Source of the DNA: CAG-217 sp963605415
Lineage (GTDB): Bacteria; Bacillota; Clostridia; Oscillospirales; Acutalibacteraceae
Assembly (NCBI GenBank): GCA_963605415.1
Contig: CAVCUL010000016.1
Span: 1 to 39,872, forward strand
Reading direction: 5' to 3'
DNA length: 39,872 bases
Shown here: in pieces, positions 33,146-39,872 of the stretch
How positions within the stretch are numbered: the stretch's first letter is position 1
How the letters are laid out: each line of letters begins with the position of its first letter
Translations under genes and position numbers: made by a program
Notes under the pieces: model-generated
The model's database searches: none
Seen by the model: the letters and a program-made list of their open reading frames with translations, nothing else
What the model was told of the DNA's origin: nothing

Positions 33146-34406
33146 ATACAACTTCTCCTCTCCATACCGTCAATCTGTTTTTGCCCTGCACCTGCCAACC
33201 GGCAAAGGGCGTTGCCCGCCCCAGGGTCACGAACTTGTCCGGCTCTACTGTCCAGTTGCAGTCCGTGTCCAGCAGGCACAGGTCCGCCGGTGCGCCGGGG
33301 GCGATCTCGCCAACCGGCAGGTCAAATATCTCTCTTGGCCGCAGGGCCATCATTTGGATCAGCTTTTCAAAGGTCATTACGCCGGTGCGCACCAGCTTGG
33401 TGTACAGCACCGGGAACGCCGTTTCCAGTCCCACAATACCCATGGCGGAACCGGCCAGACCTTTGGCTTTTTCCGCTGCACTATGGGGTGCGTGGTCGGT
33501 GGCGATCACATCCACCGTGCCGTCTGACACGCCCTCTAACAGGGCCTCCATATCGCTGCGGCTGCGCAGGGGCGGGTTCATCTTGAACCGACCGTCCTCC
33601 TGCAAGTCCTCGTCACACAGCACCAGGTAATGGGGACCGGTCTCGCAGGTGACCGGCACGCCGCTTTTCTTGGCCTCTCGGATCACTTCCACACTCTCTT
33701 TGGTAGAAATGTGGCACACATGGTAACGGCAGCCGGTATCCGCCGCCAGGCGGCAGTCCCGCTCGATCATCTTCCACTCAGAGGCAGAAGAAATGCCCCG
33801 GTGGCCGTGGGCCTTGCAGTAGGCGCCGTCGTGAATGTAGCCGCCGTTGAGCAGATCGTTGACCTCGCAGTGGGCGGAGATCACCTTGTTCAGCGTCTTG
33901 CAGCGCACCATCGCCTCGCGCATTAAGCCCTCGTCCTGCACGCCGCAGCCGTCATCGGAAAAGCCTACCACTTTGGGCGCCAGCGCCTCAAAATCCACCA
34001 ACGCACCACTGCCCTTACGCCCTTTTGTTATCGAGGCAAAGGGCAAAACCTGGATTTTGCCGTCACGGTCAATGATCTCCTGTTCCTCTGCCAGATGGGT
34101 CGGGCTGTCCGGCGCCGGGTTCAGGTTGGGCATAGCGCACACAGTGGTGTAACCAGCCGCAGCAGCCGCCGCGGACCCGGTGGCAATGGTCTCCTTATAA
34201 GAAAAACCGGGCTCACGGAGATGCACATGTACATCAACGAAACCCGGTATAAGGAAATACTGACCCCTTGCGTCAAAAGGGGTACCAACCCCATCAGAGG
34301 AAATGGAGGTGCCGATGGACTTAATTCTGCCTCCCTGTAAGAGGACATCAGCCGTATGAAATCCGCTACCGTTCCAGCAGCGTGCATTCTGAATAAGCAA
34401 TGCCAT
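33129..34406 (-). CDS. pyrC: Dihydroorotase
   Basis: A 425-residue amidohydrolase closing carbamoyl-aspartate to dihydroorotate. DVHVHLREPG holds the first metal His pair, SAHCE and YHVCHIST supply further His ligands, and ATDHAPH holds the catalytic Asp. The length and DVHVHLREPG motif match class I enzymes of Firmicutes. First gene of the nine-gene operon. GGAG precedes the ATG, and the consensus promoter leaves a leader of only about 35-40 bases. Confidence 0.95.
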   Translation of the reverse strand: MALLIQNARCWNGSGFHTADVLLQGGRIKSIGTSISSDGVGTPFDARGQYFLIPGFVDVHVHLREPGFSYKETIATGSAAAAAAGYTTVCAMPNLNPAPDSPTHLAEEQEIIDRDGKIQVLPFASITKGRKGSGALVDFEALAPKVVGFSDDGCGVQDEGLMREAMVRCKTLNKVISAHCEVNDLLNGGYIHDGAYCKAHGHRGISSASEWKMIERDCRLAADTGCRYHVCHISTKESVEVIREAKKSGVPVTCETGPHYLVLCDEDLQEDGRFKMNPPLRSRSDMEALLEGVSDGTVDVIATDHAPHSAAEKAKGLAGSAMGIVGLETAFPVLYTKLVRTGVMTFEKLIQMMALRPREIFDLPVGEIAPGAPADLCLLDTDCNWTVEPDKFVTLGRATPFAGWQVQGKNRLTVWRGEVVYEALR

Positions 34407-34449
34407 ATTCTGTACTCTCCATCAAAATTGCTGTTCGTTCTAAACAGAT

Positions 34450-34478
34450 ATTATACTGGACAGAGGCTTTAATGTCAA
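34450..34478 (-). promoter_or_regulatory. Promoter of the pyrimidine operon
   Basis: On minus, TTGACA (34478-34473), 17 bases, TATAAT (34455-34450): perfect consensus. From the expected start site to the pyrC ATG is about 35-40 bases, with no terminator/antiterminator pair and no room for a PyrR attenuator. Confidence 0.88.
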
Positions 34479-34524
34479 GGATAATTTGATTACAAAACAG
34501 TGAATTCCATCTGCGACCTCATCG

Positions 34525-34554
34525 CTGCAGCCCCCTGCAAAGAGCGGGCTGCAG
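34525..34554 (-). terminator. Hairpin after the MFS gene, possible weak terminator
   Basis: A 9-bp stem CTGCAGCCC/GGGCTGCAG with a 12-base loop lies just past the MFS stop and before the pyr promoter. On minus it has no T tract, so it may be a weak or factor-assisted terminator. On plus it is followed by GGGGTTTT, but no gene reads into it from that side. Confidence 0.4.
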
Positions 34555-34561
34555 AGGGGTT

Positions 34562-35914
34562 TTATTCTGGCTTTGTGTTTTCCATTTCTTCCAGCAGTTT
34601 TTCGTGCACCGCGTCCTGCTTTTTGCGCACCACAGAGGCGGGAATAAAGCAGAACACCATCACCACGGCGGCGCCCAGGAACAGCTCCATGGGATACACG
34701 ATATCCGCACTGTTCGTAACGCCCTTATTATACTGATTGATAATAAACTGGGCGATCAGCGGCCCAATGATCATAGGAACCAGCACATACAGCACCATGC
34801 GGCAGCCCTGGAACAGACCCTCACGCCCCTTGGGAATGCAGTCCCGGTAAGAGGCGGTAAACAGACCGGCCATCACCAGCGACACACCGATCACCAAAAT
34901 ACCCCCCACAATCAAAACAGCCAGCTCTGCCGTTTGGTTTTTGCCCACAAAGAACTTAGCGCTCCAAATGATCACGCAGCCCACGATCCCGGCAATGATA
35001 GTGGGATAGAAAAAGTGCTTTTTGCCCACTTTATCCATAGCGGTACTCACCAACACGGAGCCAACCGCCGCCACCAGGCCGATAATGGCCACCGGCACAA
35101 TATAATCTTTGATTTGCAGCGTGCCCTCAATAATATTGAACAGGTAGTTCACATAGATCTGGTACGCAATGGCCGCCACCATATTGCCGGACAGGCACAC
35201 ATACAGCAGCTTGTTTTCTTTAATGACTTTCGGGTTTAAGCTGTACACAAAATCCGCCAGGAAGTTGCTGTCCGTCTTTTTTTGCAGACCCGGCTTGTCT
35301 TTCATCAAAAACACGCCGATCAGGCCGCCCACCGTGGGAATAATACCTAGGAGCATAAAAAACTTTTTCCAATCATCAGTGGTGGCAGAAGCATTGGTCA
35401 GTCCGTCAAAGCCCACAAATACAACGGCAATGGCCAGCAGCGGCAGCACTGCCAAAATGGTGTCTACCTTGCTGCGGTTGGCCGTATTGGTAATATCCGT
35501 GATCCAGGTGTTAAAAGAGGCATCGTTACTGACGGAGCCGATCACAGACATGACGCAGTCCATCACCACCACCAGGATCACCATGCCCTTGACTTTATCC
35601 GCCGAGGGCTGCATGGGGATCAGGGCAAAAGCCATAATGGTAAAGCCCCAGATCACATACCCCCAGGTGATGAACACCTTGCGCTTACCGGTGCGGTCGC
35701 AGATGGCGCCGCCCAGCAGGGTGGACAGCGTAGCAAACAGCGCGGAAAACGCCACCATCAGCGTGGTAGCATAAGGCGCGCGGGTGATCTCATTTTGCAT
35801 AAAGCGGCTGAAATACATATTCTCCACCACCCAGGCGATCTGGCCGATCAGGCCAAACAGCAGAATGGAGGTCCAGGTGCGCGCCGACAAAGCGCCGGAT
35901 TTCTTAGTTTTCAT
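34562..35914 (-). CDS. Major facilitator superfamily transporter (GPH-like)
   Basis: A 450-residue polytopic carrier with about 12 hydrophobic segments. The loop CDRTGKRKVFITWGYVIWG between segments 2 and 3 is an MFS signature, and overall it resembles glycoside/pentoside-type MFS carriers of gut Clostridia. ATG at 35914 is preferred: GGAG lies seven bases upstream, while the ATG at 35920 is too close to it. The substrate is unknown. It is upstream of and in the same direction as the pyr operon but has its own promoter, so a role in pyrimidine uptake is only a possibility. Confidence 0.85.
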   Translation of the reverse strand: MKTKKSGALSARTWTSILLFGLIGQIAWVVENMYFSRFMQNEITRAPYATTLMVAFSALFATLSTLLGGAICDRTGKRKVFITWGYVIWGFTIMAFALIPMQPSADKVKGMVILVVVMDCVMSVIGSVSNDASFNTWITDITNTANRSKVDTILAVLPLLAIAVVFVGFDGLTNASATTDDWKKFFMLLGIIPTVGGLIGVFLMKDKPGLQKKTDSNFLADFVYSLNPKVIKENKLLYVCLSGNMVAAIAYQIYVNYLFNIIEGTLQIKDYIVPVAIIGLVAAVGSVLVSTAMDKVGKKHFFYPTIIAGIVGCVIIWSAKFFVGKNQTAELAVLIVGGILVIGVSLVMAGLFTASYRDCIPKGREGLFQGCRMVLYVLVPMIIGPLIAQFIINQYNKGVTNSADIVYPMELFLGAAVVMVFCFIPASVVRKKQDAVHEKLLEEMENTKPE

Positions 35915-35962
35915 AGTCATTCTCCCTAAAAAACAAATAGACTCACCCTATTCTTTTAGCTT

Positions 35963-35991
35963 ATTTTACCACATTCTATTGAAATTGTGAA
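35963..35991 (-). promoter_or_regulatory. Promoter of the MFS gene
   Basis: On minus, TTCACA (35991-35986), 17 bases, TAAAAT (35968-35963). Its -35 abuts that of the divergent promoter for the gene at 36065. Confidence 0.6.
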
Positions 35992-36007
35992 GAGAATATA
36001 GTAATAT
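35979..36007 (+). promoter_or_regulatory. Promoter of the gene at 36065
   Basis: TTGAAA (35979-35984), 17 bases, TAATAT (36002-36007), overlapping the divergent MFS promoter. The ATG follows an AGGAGG site. Confidence 0.5.
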
Positions 36008-36064
36008 AGAACAAGATTTTATGCATTTTGCAGAAATTGCCTGTTTATTTTAGGAGGATTTATA

Positions 36065-36484
36065 ATGAGAGACCGCAAAACCTACCTGACCCTGCCCGGT
36101 AACTATAAGACCTTAAAGAGCAATTTTTTTGAGACCCTGGAGGAGAGCGGCAAAGATGCGCTGGTGCTCACCGACTGCGTTACACTCAAAGTGGGCAAGA
36201 CAAACTATATCATCTCTCCCCTGTTTGAGCCCATTGACCCGGAGCGGATCATCTCCAAGGCCTTTACAAAAGAGAAGTTCACCGCCCTAATGACCGAGTA
36301 CCACGAGGGCTGCACTCCGGAGGATATAGAGTCTCTCCGTTTTGTGCCCCACATTGTAGAGTTCATTGAGGAGGACGGCAGAGAAATTCTCTCCAGCTCT
36401 TACTCCCAGTATCAGTTTTTCAAGCAGTACCCGGTGACGGACACCACCTACGCCTGCACCGGCTTTCGGGTGACCCGGGTCTGA
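36065..36484 (+). CDS. Small soluble protein of unknown function
   Basis: A 139-residue protein that I do not recognise. It has no signal peptide, membrane segment or Cys cluster. Composition is mixed charged/hydrophobic, with a segment EYHEGCTPEDIESLRFVPHIVEF (about 78-100) that looks like a compact alpha/beta domain. The AGGAGG ribosome site, own promoter and own terminator argue that it is a real single-gene unit. Neighbours give no clue to function. Confidence 0.75.
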   Translation: MRDRKTYLTLPGNYKTLKSNFFETLEESGKDALVLTDCVTLKVGKTNYIISPLFEPIDPERIISKAFTKEKFTALMTEYHEGCTPEDIESLRFVPHIVEFIEEDGREILSSSYSQYQFFKQYPVTDTTYACTGFRVTRV

Positions 36485-36506
36485 GCCTACACAGTTTGTA
36501 AAAAAA

Positions 36507-36537
36507 CGGGTCAGTTTGCGGACTGCCCCGCTTTTTT
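36507..36537 (+). terminator. Terminator of the gene at 36065
   Basis: The stem CGGG-T-CAGT/ACTG-C-CCCG with one mismatch (36507-36530) is followed by CTTTTTT. Confidence 0.85.
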
Positions 36538-36567
36538 CGCGGAAAGTGACTCACTTCTTTTGACAAA

Positions 36568-36729
36568 ATGATGGAAAAATGCTTTGACAGCTATGCGGAG
36601 AACGGGCTTGCCGGCACCGGCACCCAGGCGCTGGCATCAAAAATCGGTATTTCCTACACCATTACCACCCCGCTGATCTTCATTTTCGTTGGTGCCTGCG
36701 TGCACTACCTGAAACCCCAAAGCAAATAA
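36568..36729 (+). pseudogene. Short frame, probably the C-terminal remnant of a membrane protein
   Basis: Fifty-three codons from ATG to TAA. The product has one hydrophobic segment (about 32-48, ITTPLIFIFVGACVHYL) after a segment AENGLAGTGTQALASK that reads like an interior loop of a polytopic transporter. There is no ribosome site and it begins shortly after the upstream terminator, so it is more likely a decayed 3' end than a gene. The parent family was not identified. The rest of 36485-36780 holds only the two terminators. Confidence 0.4.
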
Positions 36730-36742
36730 AGAACGCACAAAA

Positions 36743-36765
36743 GCCACCGACCAAAAGTCGGTGGC
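36743..36765. terminator. Bidirectional terminator hairpin
   Basis: A perfect 9-bp stem GCCACCGAC/GTCGGTGGC with a CAAAA loop. On minus it is followed by TTTTGTG, and it lies just after the TetR-like fragment stop. On plus the T tract is weak. Confidence 0.75.
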
Positions 36766-36780
36766 CTATCTATTTTCTAT

Positions 36781-37098
36781 TTAATACAGATCGCCGGTTT
36801 GCATATGCAGCAGACGGCTGACCTCCATGGTAATATCATTCAGTGAGCAATCCAGCCGCCCTTTGAACCACTCTTTATAAAGATTGACCGTCCCGCCGGC
36901 AAAGTAGGTAACTCGCAGCTGCACGGTTTTAGAGCGTCGGGCTTCCGGAGGTATATCCGTGTCCGTGAGCATATGCTCCACAAACAGGGTTTGCAGCTTT
37001 TCTAAGAACACATCTGCGTGATCCGAGCTGACCAGCACCCGAAAGAACGCCACATCCCGCTCAAAAAAGCGGCTGATCTCCAGCAGCAGCGGCGCCTT
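36781..37098 (-). pseudogene. TetR-type regulator C-terminal domain lacking its DNA-binding half
   Basis: About 105 codons. The translated segment (FFERDVAFFRVLVSS, LFVEHML, TYFAGGTVNLYKEWFKG, SRLLHMQTGDLY) matches the ligand-binding C-terminal helices of TetR-family regulators (DhaS-like C-terminal type). No helix-turn-helix N-terminus is present. Reading upstream in the same frame, the sequence continues unbroken to a TAA, which is the stop codon of the Mbeg1-like gene. There is no ribosome site for an ATG; the only start in the frame is a GTG at 37053. It is most simply a truncated gene joined to its neighbour by a deletion. Confidence 0.6.
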
Positions 37099-38406
37099 TT
37101 ATTCTGTCGGGCTTTCCGGCTTTTCTTTCTTTTGCTTTGGTTCTTTCTTGACTTTTTCTGCTTTCTTCGGTTTCGGCTCTTTCTTTTTCTTCTTCTCCTT
37201 GGCGGGCGGTTCATTCTTCTCTCGCGGGGTGCGGCGCAGTCCGGATTTGGTGCAGCCTGTTTCCTCCGAGGCGATCACCGTGTCCAGCCGCTTAATGTAG
37301 CCCTCGATCTTCTCTTTATAAAGCAGACGGGACAGATCGCTCACCGCCAACTTTACCGTGTGCTCCAACAGGTGGCGCTGATCCTCGGTGATGCCGGTCA
37401 TGGTGTACAGGGCACGCAGCATATCCCCGGCGTCAAAATTCCGCAGCGCCTCATAATCGGTGATCCCGGCGCTTTCAAAAAAGGCAAACAGGGTCTCAAA
37501 CACCGTCTCCATATTCTCCGGCCCCACATCGTCCATCACCAGTTTGATATACTTCTCAATAAACAGCGACGCATCGTCCCGACTGGGCACATAGCAAAAG
37601 TGGTCGTCCTCCACCACCCAGGAGGCGGCCTGGTGCTGCTTTAAGCCCTCGTTCTCGCTTTGCACGATCTTGGTATCTGCATTGTGCTCCAGCAGGCAGC
37701 CGATCACCGATCGCTCCGGCACATAAGAGAACAGCCGGTCCCGCATTTCCAAATAATCATAGCGGTGCACCATCGGCTCCGGGAACCCGGGCGCGTCATA
37801 TTCATACACGCCGCGAATGCGTTTTTTCAGTGAATTGGAGCAGGACACAGCGGCAAAGACGGCCAAATTGCCACCCTTGGAGTGACCGCATACCCGCACA
37901 TCGCCCTCGGTCAGGGACGCAGTCTCCTGAAAATAGTACAGCGCCTCAATCTGGGCCGGCACCGGGAACATATAGCTGAGCATAGCCGACTCCTTGACCC
38001 CGGTAATGCTGGTGTCCGTGCCCCGAAACGCCACCAACAGGCTACCGTCATTCAGGTGGAACCCAATGCCGGAGAATTGCTTGTCGATCTTGATATTCAC
38101 ATTATTCACATAGGCGGACAACCGGGTGTTGCCGTAGCGGCGGGTGTCTGTGCACAGCTGCAACAGATAAATGGCCTTTTGCACAATGCCGATCTCGTTG
38201 TCGATCTCCTCCGCCGGGTGCAGGGCAAAATACTGCCGCGCCGCGTCGTCCAGCAGGGTCTGGAATTGGGCGTCTGCGCCGCCAACGATCCCCGCATAGT
38301 CCACATACGCCAGCTGGGAAAAGATCAGCCCGTCCACTTCATTAAAGGGCATTTCGTTAAAATCCCGGTCACCGTACCGGGCAATATAGGCTTCATAATG
38401 GGCCAT
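37099..38406 (-). CDS. Mbeg1-like (DUF2974) alpha/beta hydrolase with Lys-rich tail
   Basis: A 435-residue protein. The lipase-like core includes LVAFRGTD (oxyanion region), GHSKGGNLA with the nucleophile Ser, YEYDAPGF, and a late His in EDDHFCY. These are marks of the DUF2974/Mbeg1-like family common in gut Firmicutes, whose substrates are unknown. The last 50 or so residues (about 385-435) are a low-complexity Lys/Pro/Glu tail, probably disordered. No signal peptide is visible. The stop codon is followed in frame by the headless TetR domain. GGTGATC serves as ribosome site and a promoter lies 28 bases upstream. Confidence 0.85.
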   Translation of the reverse strand: MAHYEAYIARYGDRDFNEMPFNEVDGLIFSQLAYVDYAGIVGGADAQFQTLLDDAARQYFALHPAEEIDNEIGIVQKAIYLLQLCTDTRRYGNTRLSAYVNNVNIKIDKQFSGIGFHLNDGSLLVAFRGTDTSITGVKESAMLSYMFPVPAQIEALYYFQETASLTEGDVRVCGHSKGGNLAVFAAVSCSNSLKKRIRGVYEYDAPGFPEPMVHRYDYLEMRDRLFSYVPERSVIGCLLEHNADTKIVQSENEGLKQHQAASWVVEDDHFCYVPSRDDASLFIEKYIKLVMDDVGPENMETVFETLFAFFESAGITDYEALRNFDAGDMLRALYTMTGITEDQRHLLEHTVKLAVSDLSRLLYKEKIEGYIKRLDTVIASEETGCTKSGLRRTPREKNEPPAKEKKKKKEPKPKKAEKVKKEPKQKKEKPESPTE

Positions 38407-38433
38407 AAGATCACCGCCAAATGGATTTTTCTC

Positions 38434-38462
38434 ATTTTAACATACGCAGCAGCGGCGGTCAA
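38434..38462 (-). promoter_or_regulatory. Promoter of the Mbeg1-like gene
   Basis: On minus, TTGACC (38462-38457), 17 bases, TAAAAT (38439-38434). The -35 lies inside a hairpin (GCGGCGGTC 38452-38460, GACCGCCGC 38473-38481) that may also slow transcription from the upstream LRR gene. Confidence 0.65.
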
Positions 38463-38488
38463 GCACACGCCCGACCGCCGCAACGATT

Positions 38489-39787
38489 TTACCAATCTAC
38501 ATATACAGACTTCACATCGGAGTACGCGCCGTAGACGGTTTTGCCCTTACTGTCTTTTTTGACTGCGCGGACTTTTACATAATAAGTCTTGCCTTTGGTC
38601 ACCTTTTTCTTAAAGGAAGTGCCGTTGGCGGTGCCCAATTTTTTGTAGCTGCCGTCTTTCTTGGTGGCGTAATACACCTGGTAGCTTTTCGCCTCTCGCA
38701 CAGCGTTCCACTTGACACTCAGCGTGCCGCTCTTAGCGCTGACTTTTACGCCCAGCACCTTGCCGAACTTGGTCTTTGCCTTGCACTCCTTGCTGGCCTT
38801 GCCGCTAAAATCCGCGTCGCAAATGCGGTTGACCCCGATCACACGGAAGCGGTAATTGGTAGACCCGGCCATATTCTTAAAAGTATAGGTGGTGCCGGTA
38901 ACGGTGGCATAGGTCTTCCACTTCTTTTGGCTGACCACATACCGCTGCACCTTGTACCGATTGGCATACTTGGCCTTGTTCCAAGTGAGCTTTACCGTGC
39001 TGCCGGTGGTGCTGGCTTTTACCCCGCTCACCTGCGCCGGGGTTTTGATGACTTTATAGTCGATCGTCCACGGTGCTTTTTTGCCCTTATTATATTTCTT
39101 GCACTGTTTTTCCATTCTTGAGCCGGGCAAACAATAAATTTTATAGTTCAACCGACTAATGTAACCATATCCATCCTCAGGAAAATAAGTATTTTTGCCC
39201 TTGATAACAACTTTGGCATTGCTATCACTGTCCAAAAACTCACTATGCAAAAAGCCAACAGACGCAGGTATTACGATACTTTTCAAGCTATCATTATCCA
39301 GCGAACAATCCCCTATTGTCTTCAATGTACTGGGCAACACAACCTTTTCTAACGAGTCAAAAGAACACGCAAAGGCACAATCGCCAATATCCGTAATGCC
39401 CTCGCCGATCACCAGTTTCTTCACATGGCGGGTAATATCCACATACCAATCCGGGTAAGTCTTGCGCAGGGCAACCTCTTGCAAACGAGGATCATTTGGA
39501 TCTGTGATTACATCTTCGTATTCAAAACAACTATTCTTGATGGTCATGGAAACATCTGAAATATAGTATTCCTCTGCATCATGGCTTTCCGACTCTCGTG
39601 CGTTGAAGCCCCAGTATTTTACTGGGATTTTCCCCTTTCCGTTTACATAGAGCGTTTGTGTGTCTGAATCATAAAGCGATGTCAAATTGTCAGCCTTTAT
39701 CCTAGCAGCCTGTGCAGTTATACTGCCAAAGTACAAGCAACTAAGCAACATAACAAAACTTAAAAATACAGATAATGTCTTTTTCAT
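38489..39787 (-). CDS. Secreted BspA-like LRR protein with two fibronectin type III domains
   Basis: A 432-residue exported protein. The signal peptide (MKKTLSVFLSFVMLLSCLYFG, then AQAA as a likely cleavage site) covers residues 1-28. Residues about 110-200 carry LRR_5-type repeats (KKLVIGEGITDIGDCAF, LEKVVLPSTLKTIGDC, LKSIVIPASV). Residues about 250-340 and 345-432 are two Fn3-like domains (PAQVSGVKAS, GKVLGVKVS starts). No LPxTG or other anchor is seen, so it is probably released or loosely bound. ATG at 39787 has GAGAGG upstream. It follows a paralogue whose stop lies only 30 bases before, suggesting cotranscription. Confidence 0.85.
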   Translation of the reverse strand: MKKTLSVFLSFVMLLSCLYFGSITAQAARIKADNLTSLYDSDTQTLYVNGKGKIPVKYWGFNARESESHDAEEYYISDVSMTIKNSCFEYEDVITDPNDPRLQEVALRKTYPDWYVDITRHVKKLVIGEGITDIGDCAFACSFDSLEKVVLPSTLKTIGDCSLDNDSLKSIVIPASVGFLHSEFLDSDSNAKVVIKGKNTYFPEDGYGYISRLNYKIYCLPGSRMEKQCKKYNKGKKAPWTIDYKVIKTPAQVSGVKASTTGSTVKLTWNKAKYANRYKVQRYVVSQKKWKTYATVTGTTYTFKNMAGSTNYRFRVIGVNRICDADFSGKASKECKAKTKFGKVLGVKVSAKSGTLSVKWNAVREAKSYQVYYATKKDGSYKKLGTANGTSFKKKVTKGKTYYVKVRAVKKDSKGKTVYGAYSDVKSVYVDW

Positions 39788-39817
39788 AATAAGTACCTCT
39801 CTTTCTTTTTTCATTAC

Positions 39818-39872
39818 TTATACTTTCACGGACTTTACATCAGAGTACGCGCCGTAGACGGTTTTGCCCTTG
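39818..39872 (-). CDS. 3' end of a paralogous secreted Fn3 protein (cut by window edge)
   Basis: Only the last 17 codons are in the window: KGKTVYGAYSDVKSVKV and stop. They are almost identical to the C-terminus of the neighbouring gene (KGKTVYGAYSDVKSVYVDW), and the DNA is near-identical from about 39843 to the edge. The gene continues beyond 39872, and nothing can be said about its N-terminal part. Confidence 0.8.
   Translation of the reverse strand, partial: KGKTVYGAYSDVKSVKV

Noticed and set aside
34407..34561. A PyrR-type attenuator or pyrimidine riboswitch before pyrC
   Set aside because: The promoter lies too close to pyrC and the leader has no alternative hairpins.
1..39872. CRISPR arrays, insertion sequences or rRNA genes
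   Set aside because: No regularly spaced repeats, transposase motifs or rRNA sequence were seen on either strand.

Overview
The window is chromosomal DNA with a moderately high GC content, densely packed with genes. It most likely comes from a gut-type Clostridia member (Oscillospirales/Ruminococcaceae-like). Reasons are Gram-positive style GGAGG ribosome sites, near-consensus TTGACA-17-TATAAT promoters, an SPP1-type holin, PyrD/PyrK plus PyrB/PyrI, BspA-like leucine-rich repeat/Fn3 surface proteins and an Mbeg1-like (DUF2974) hydrolase. The genus assignment is inference.

Layout. 1-263: palindrome-rich noncoding DNA. 264-788: DUF6512 membrane protein. 785-4827 (minus): a three-gene unit of a membrane-embedded M28 peptidase, a GH13 alpha-1,6-glucosidase-like enzyme and a PHP phosphoesterase. 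4925-5176: a strong promoter, tRNA-Asp, tRNA-Thr and a bidirectional terminator. 5183-6690 (minus): a free-standing phage-type lysis cassette (TM/coiled-coil protein, holin, C39-like endolysin). 6951-17217 (plus): arginine operon argC-argJ-argB-argD-argF-carA-carB, in which carB is fused in frame to a diaminopimelate-epimerase-like (DapF) domain. 17282-18646 (minus): NSS transporter. 18791-20629 (minus): BMP-family nucleoside-binding lipoprotein with inserted InlB-like repeats. 20766-24452 (plus): PNP, MtnA, MtaD and a flavoprotein. 24526-34406 (minus): complete UMP operon pyrC-carA-carB-pyrK-pyrD-pyrF-pyrE-pyrB-pyrI. 34562-35914 (minus): MFS transporter. 36065-37098: a small unknown gene and decayed fragments. 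37099-39872 (minus): Mbeg1-like hydrolase and tandem secreted LRR/Fn3 proteins, the last cut by the window edge.

How the genes work together. Two complete carbamoyl-phosphate synthases are present, one in the arginine operon and one in the pyrimidine operon. Each sits with the transcarbamylase that uses its product (ArgF and PyrB respectively). The arginine operon makes citrulline from glutamate by the cyclic ArgJ route; argG and argH are not in the window. The pyr operon encodes every step from bicarbonate/glutamine to UMP. The purine-side cluster (binding lipoprotein, deaminase, phosphorylase, isomerase) fits uptake and deamination-first salvage of 5'-methylthioadenosine, 5'-deoxyadenosine or similar nucleosides.

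Most unusual items: (i) the CarB-DapF fusion, whose DapF half has lost the first catalytic cysteine (Ala instead) and has Asp in place of the substrate-binding Asn; (ii) a periplasmic-binding-type domain split by about 240 residues of FDHW-containing repeats; (iii) an M28 peptidase whose catalytic domain is split by transmembrane segments; (iv) a phage lysis cassette with no other phage genes beside tRNA genes; (v) a headless TetR C-terminal domain lying in frame directly after the stop codon of the Mbeg1-like gene.
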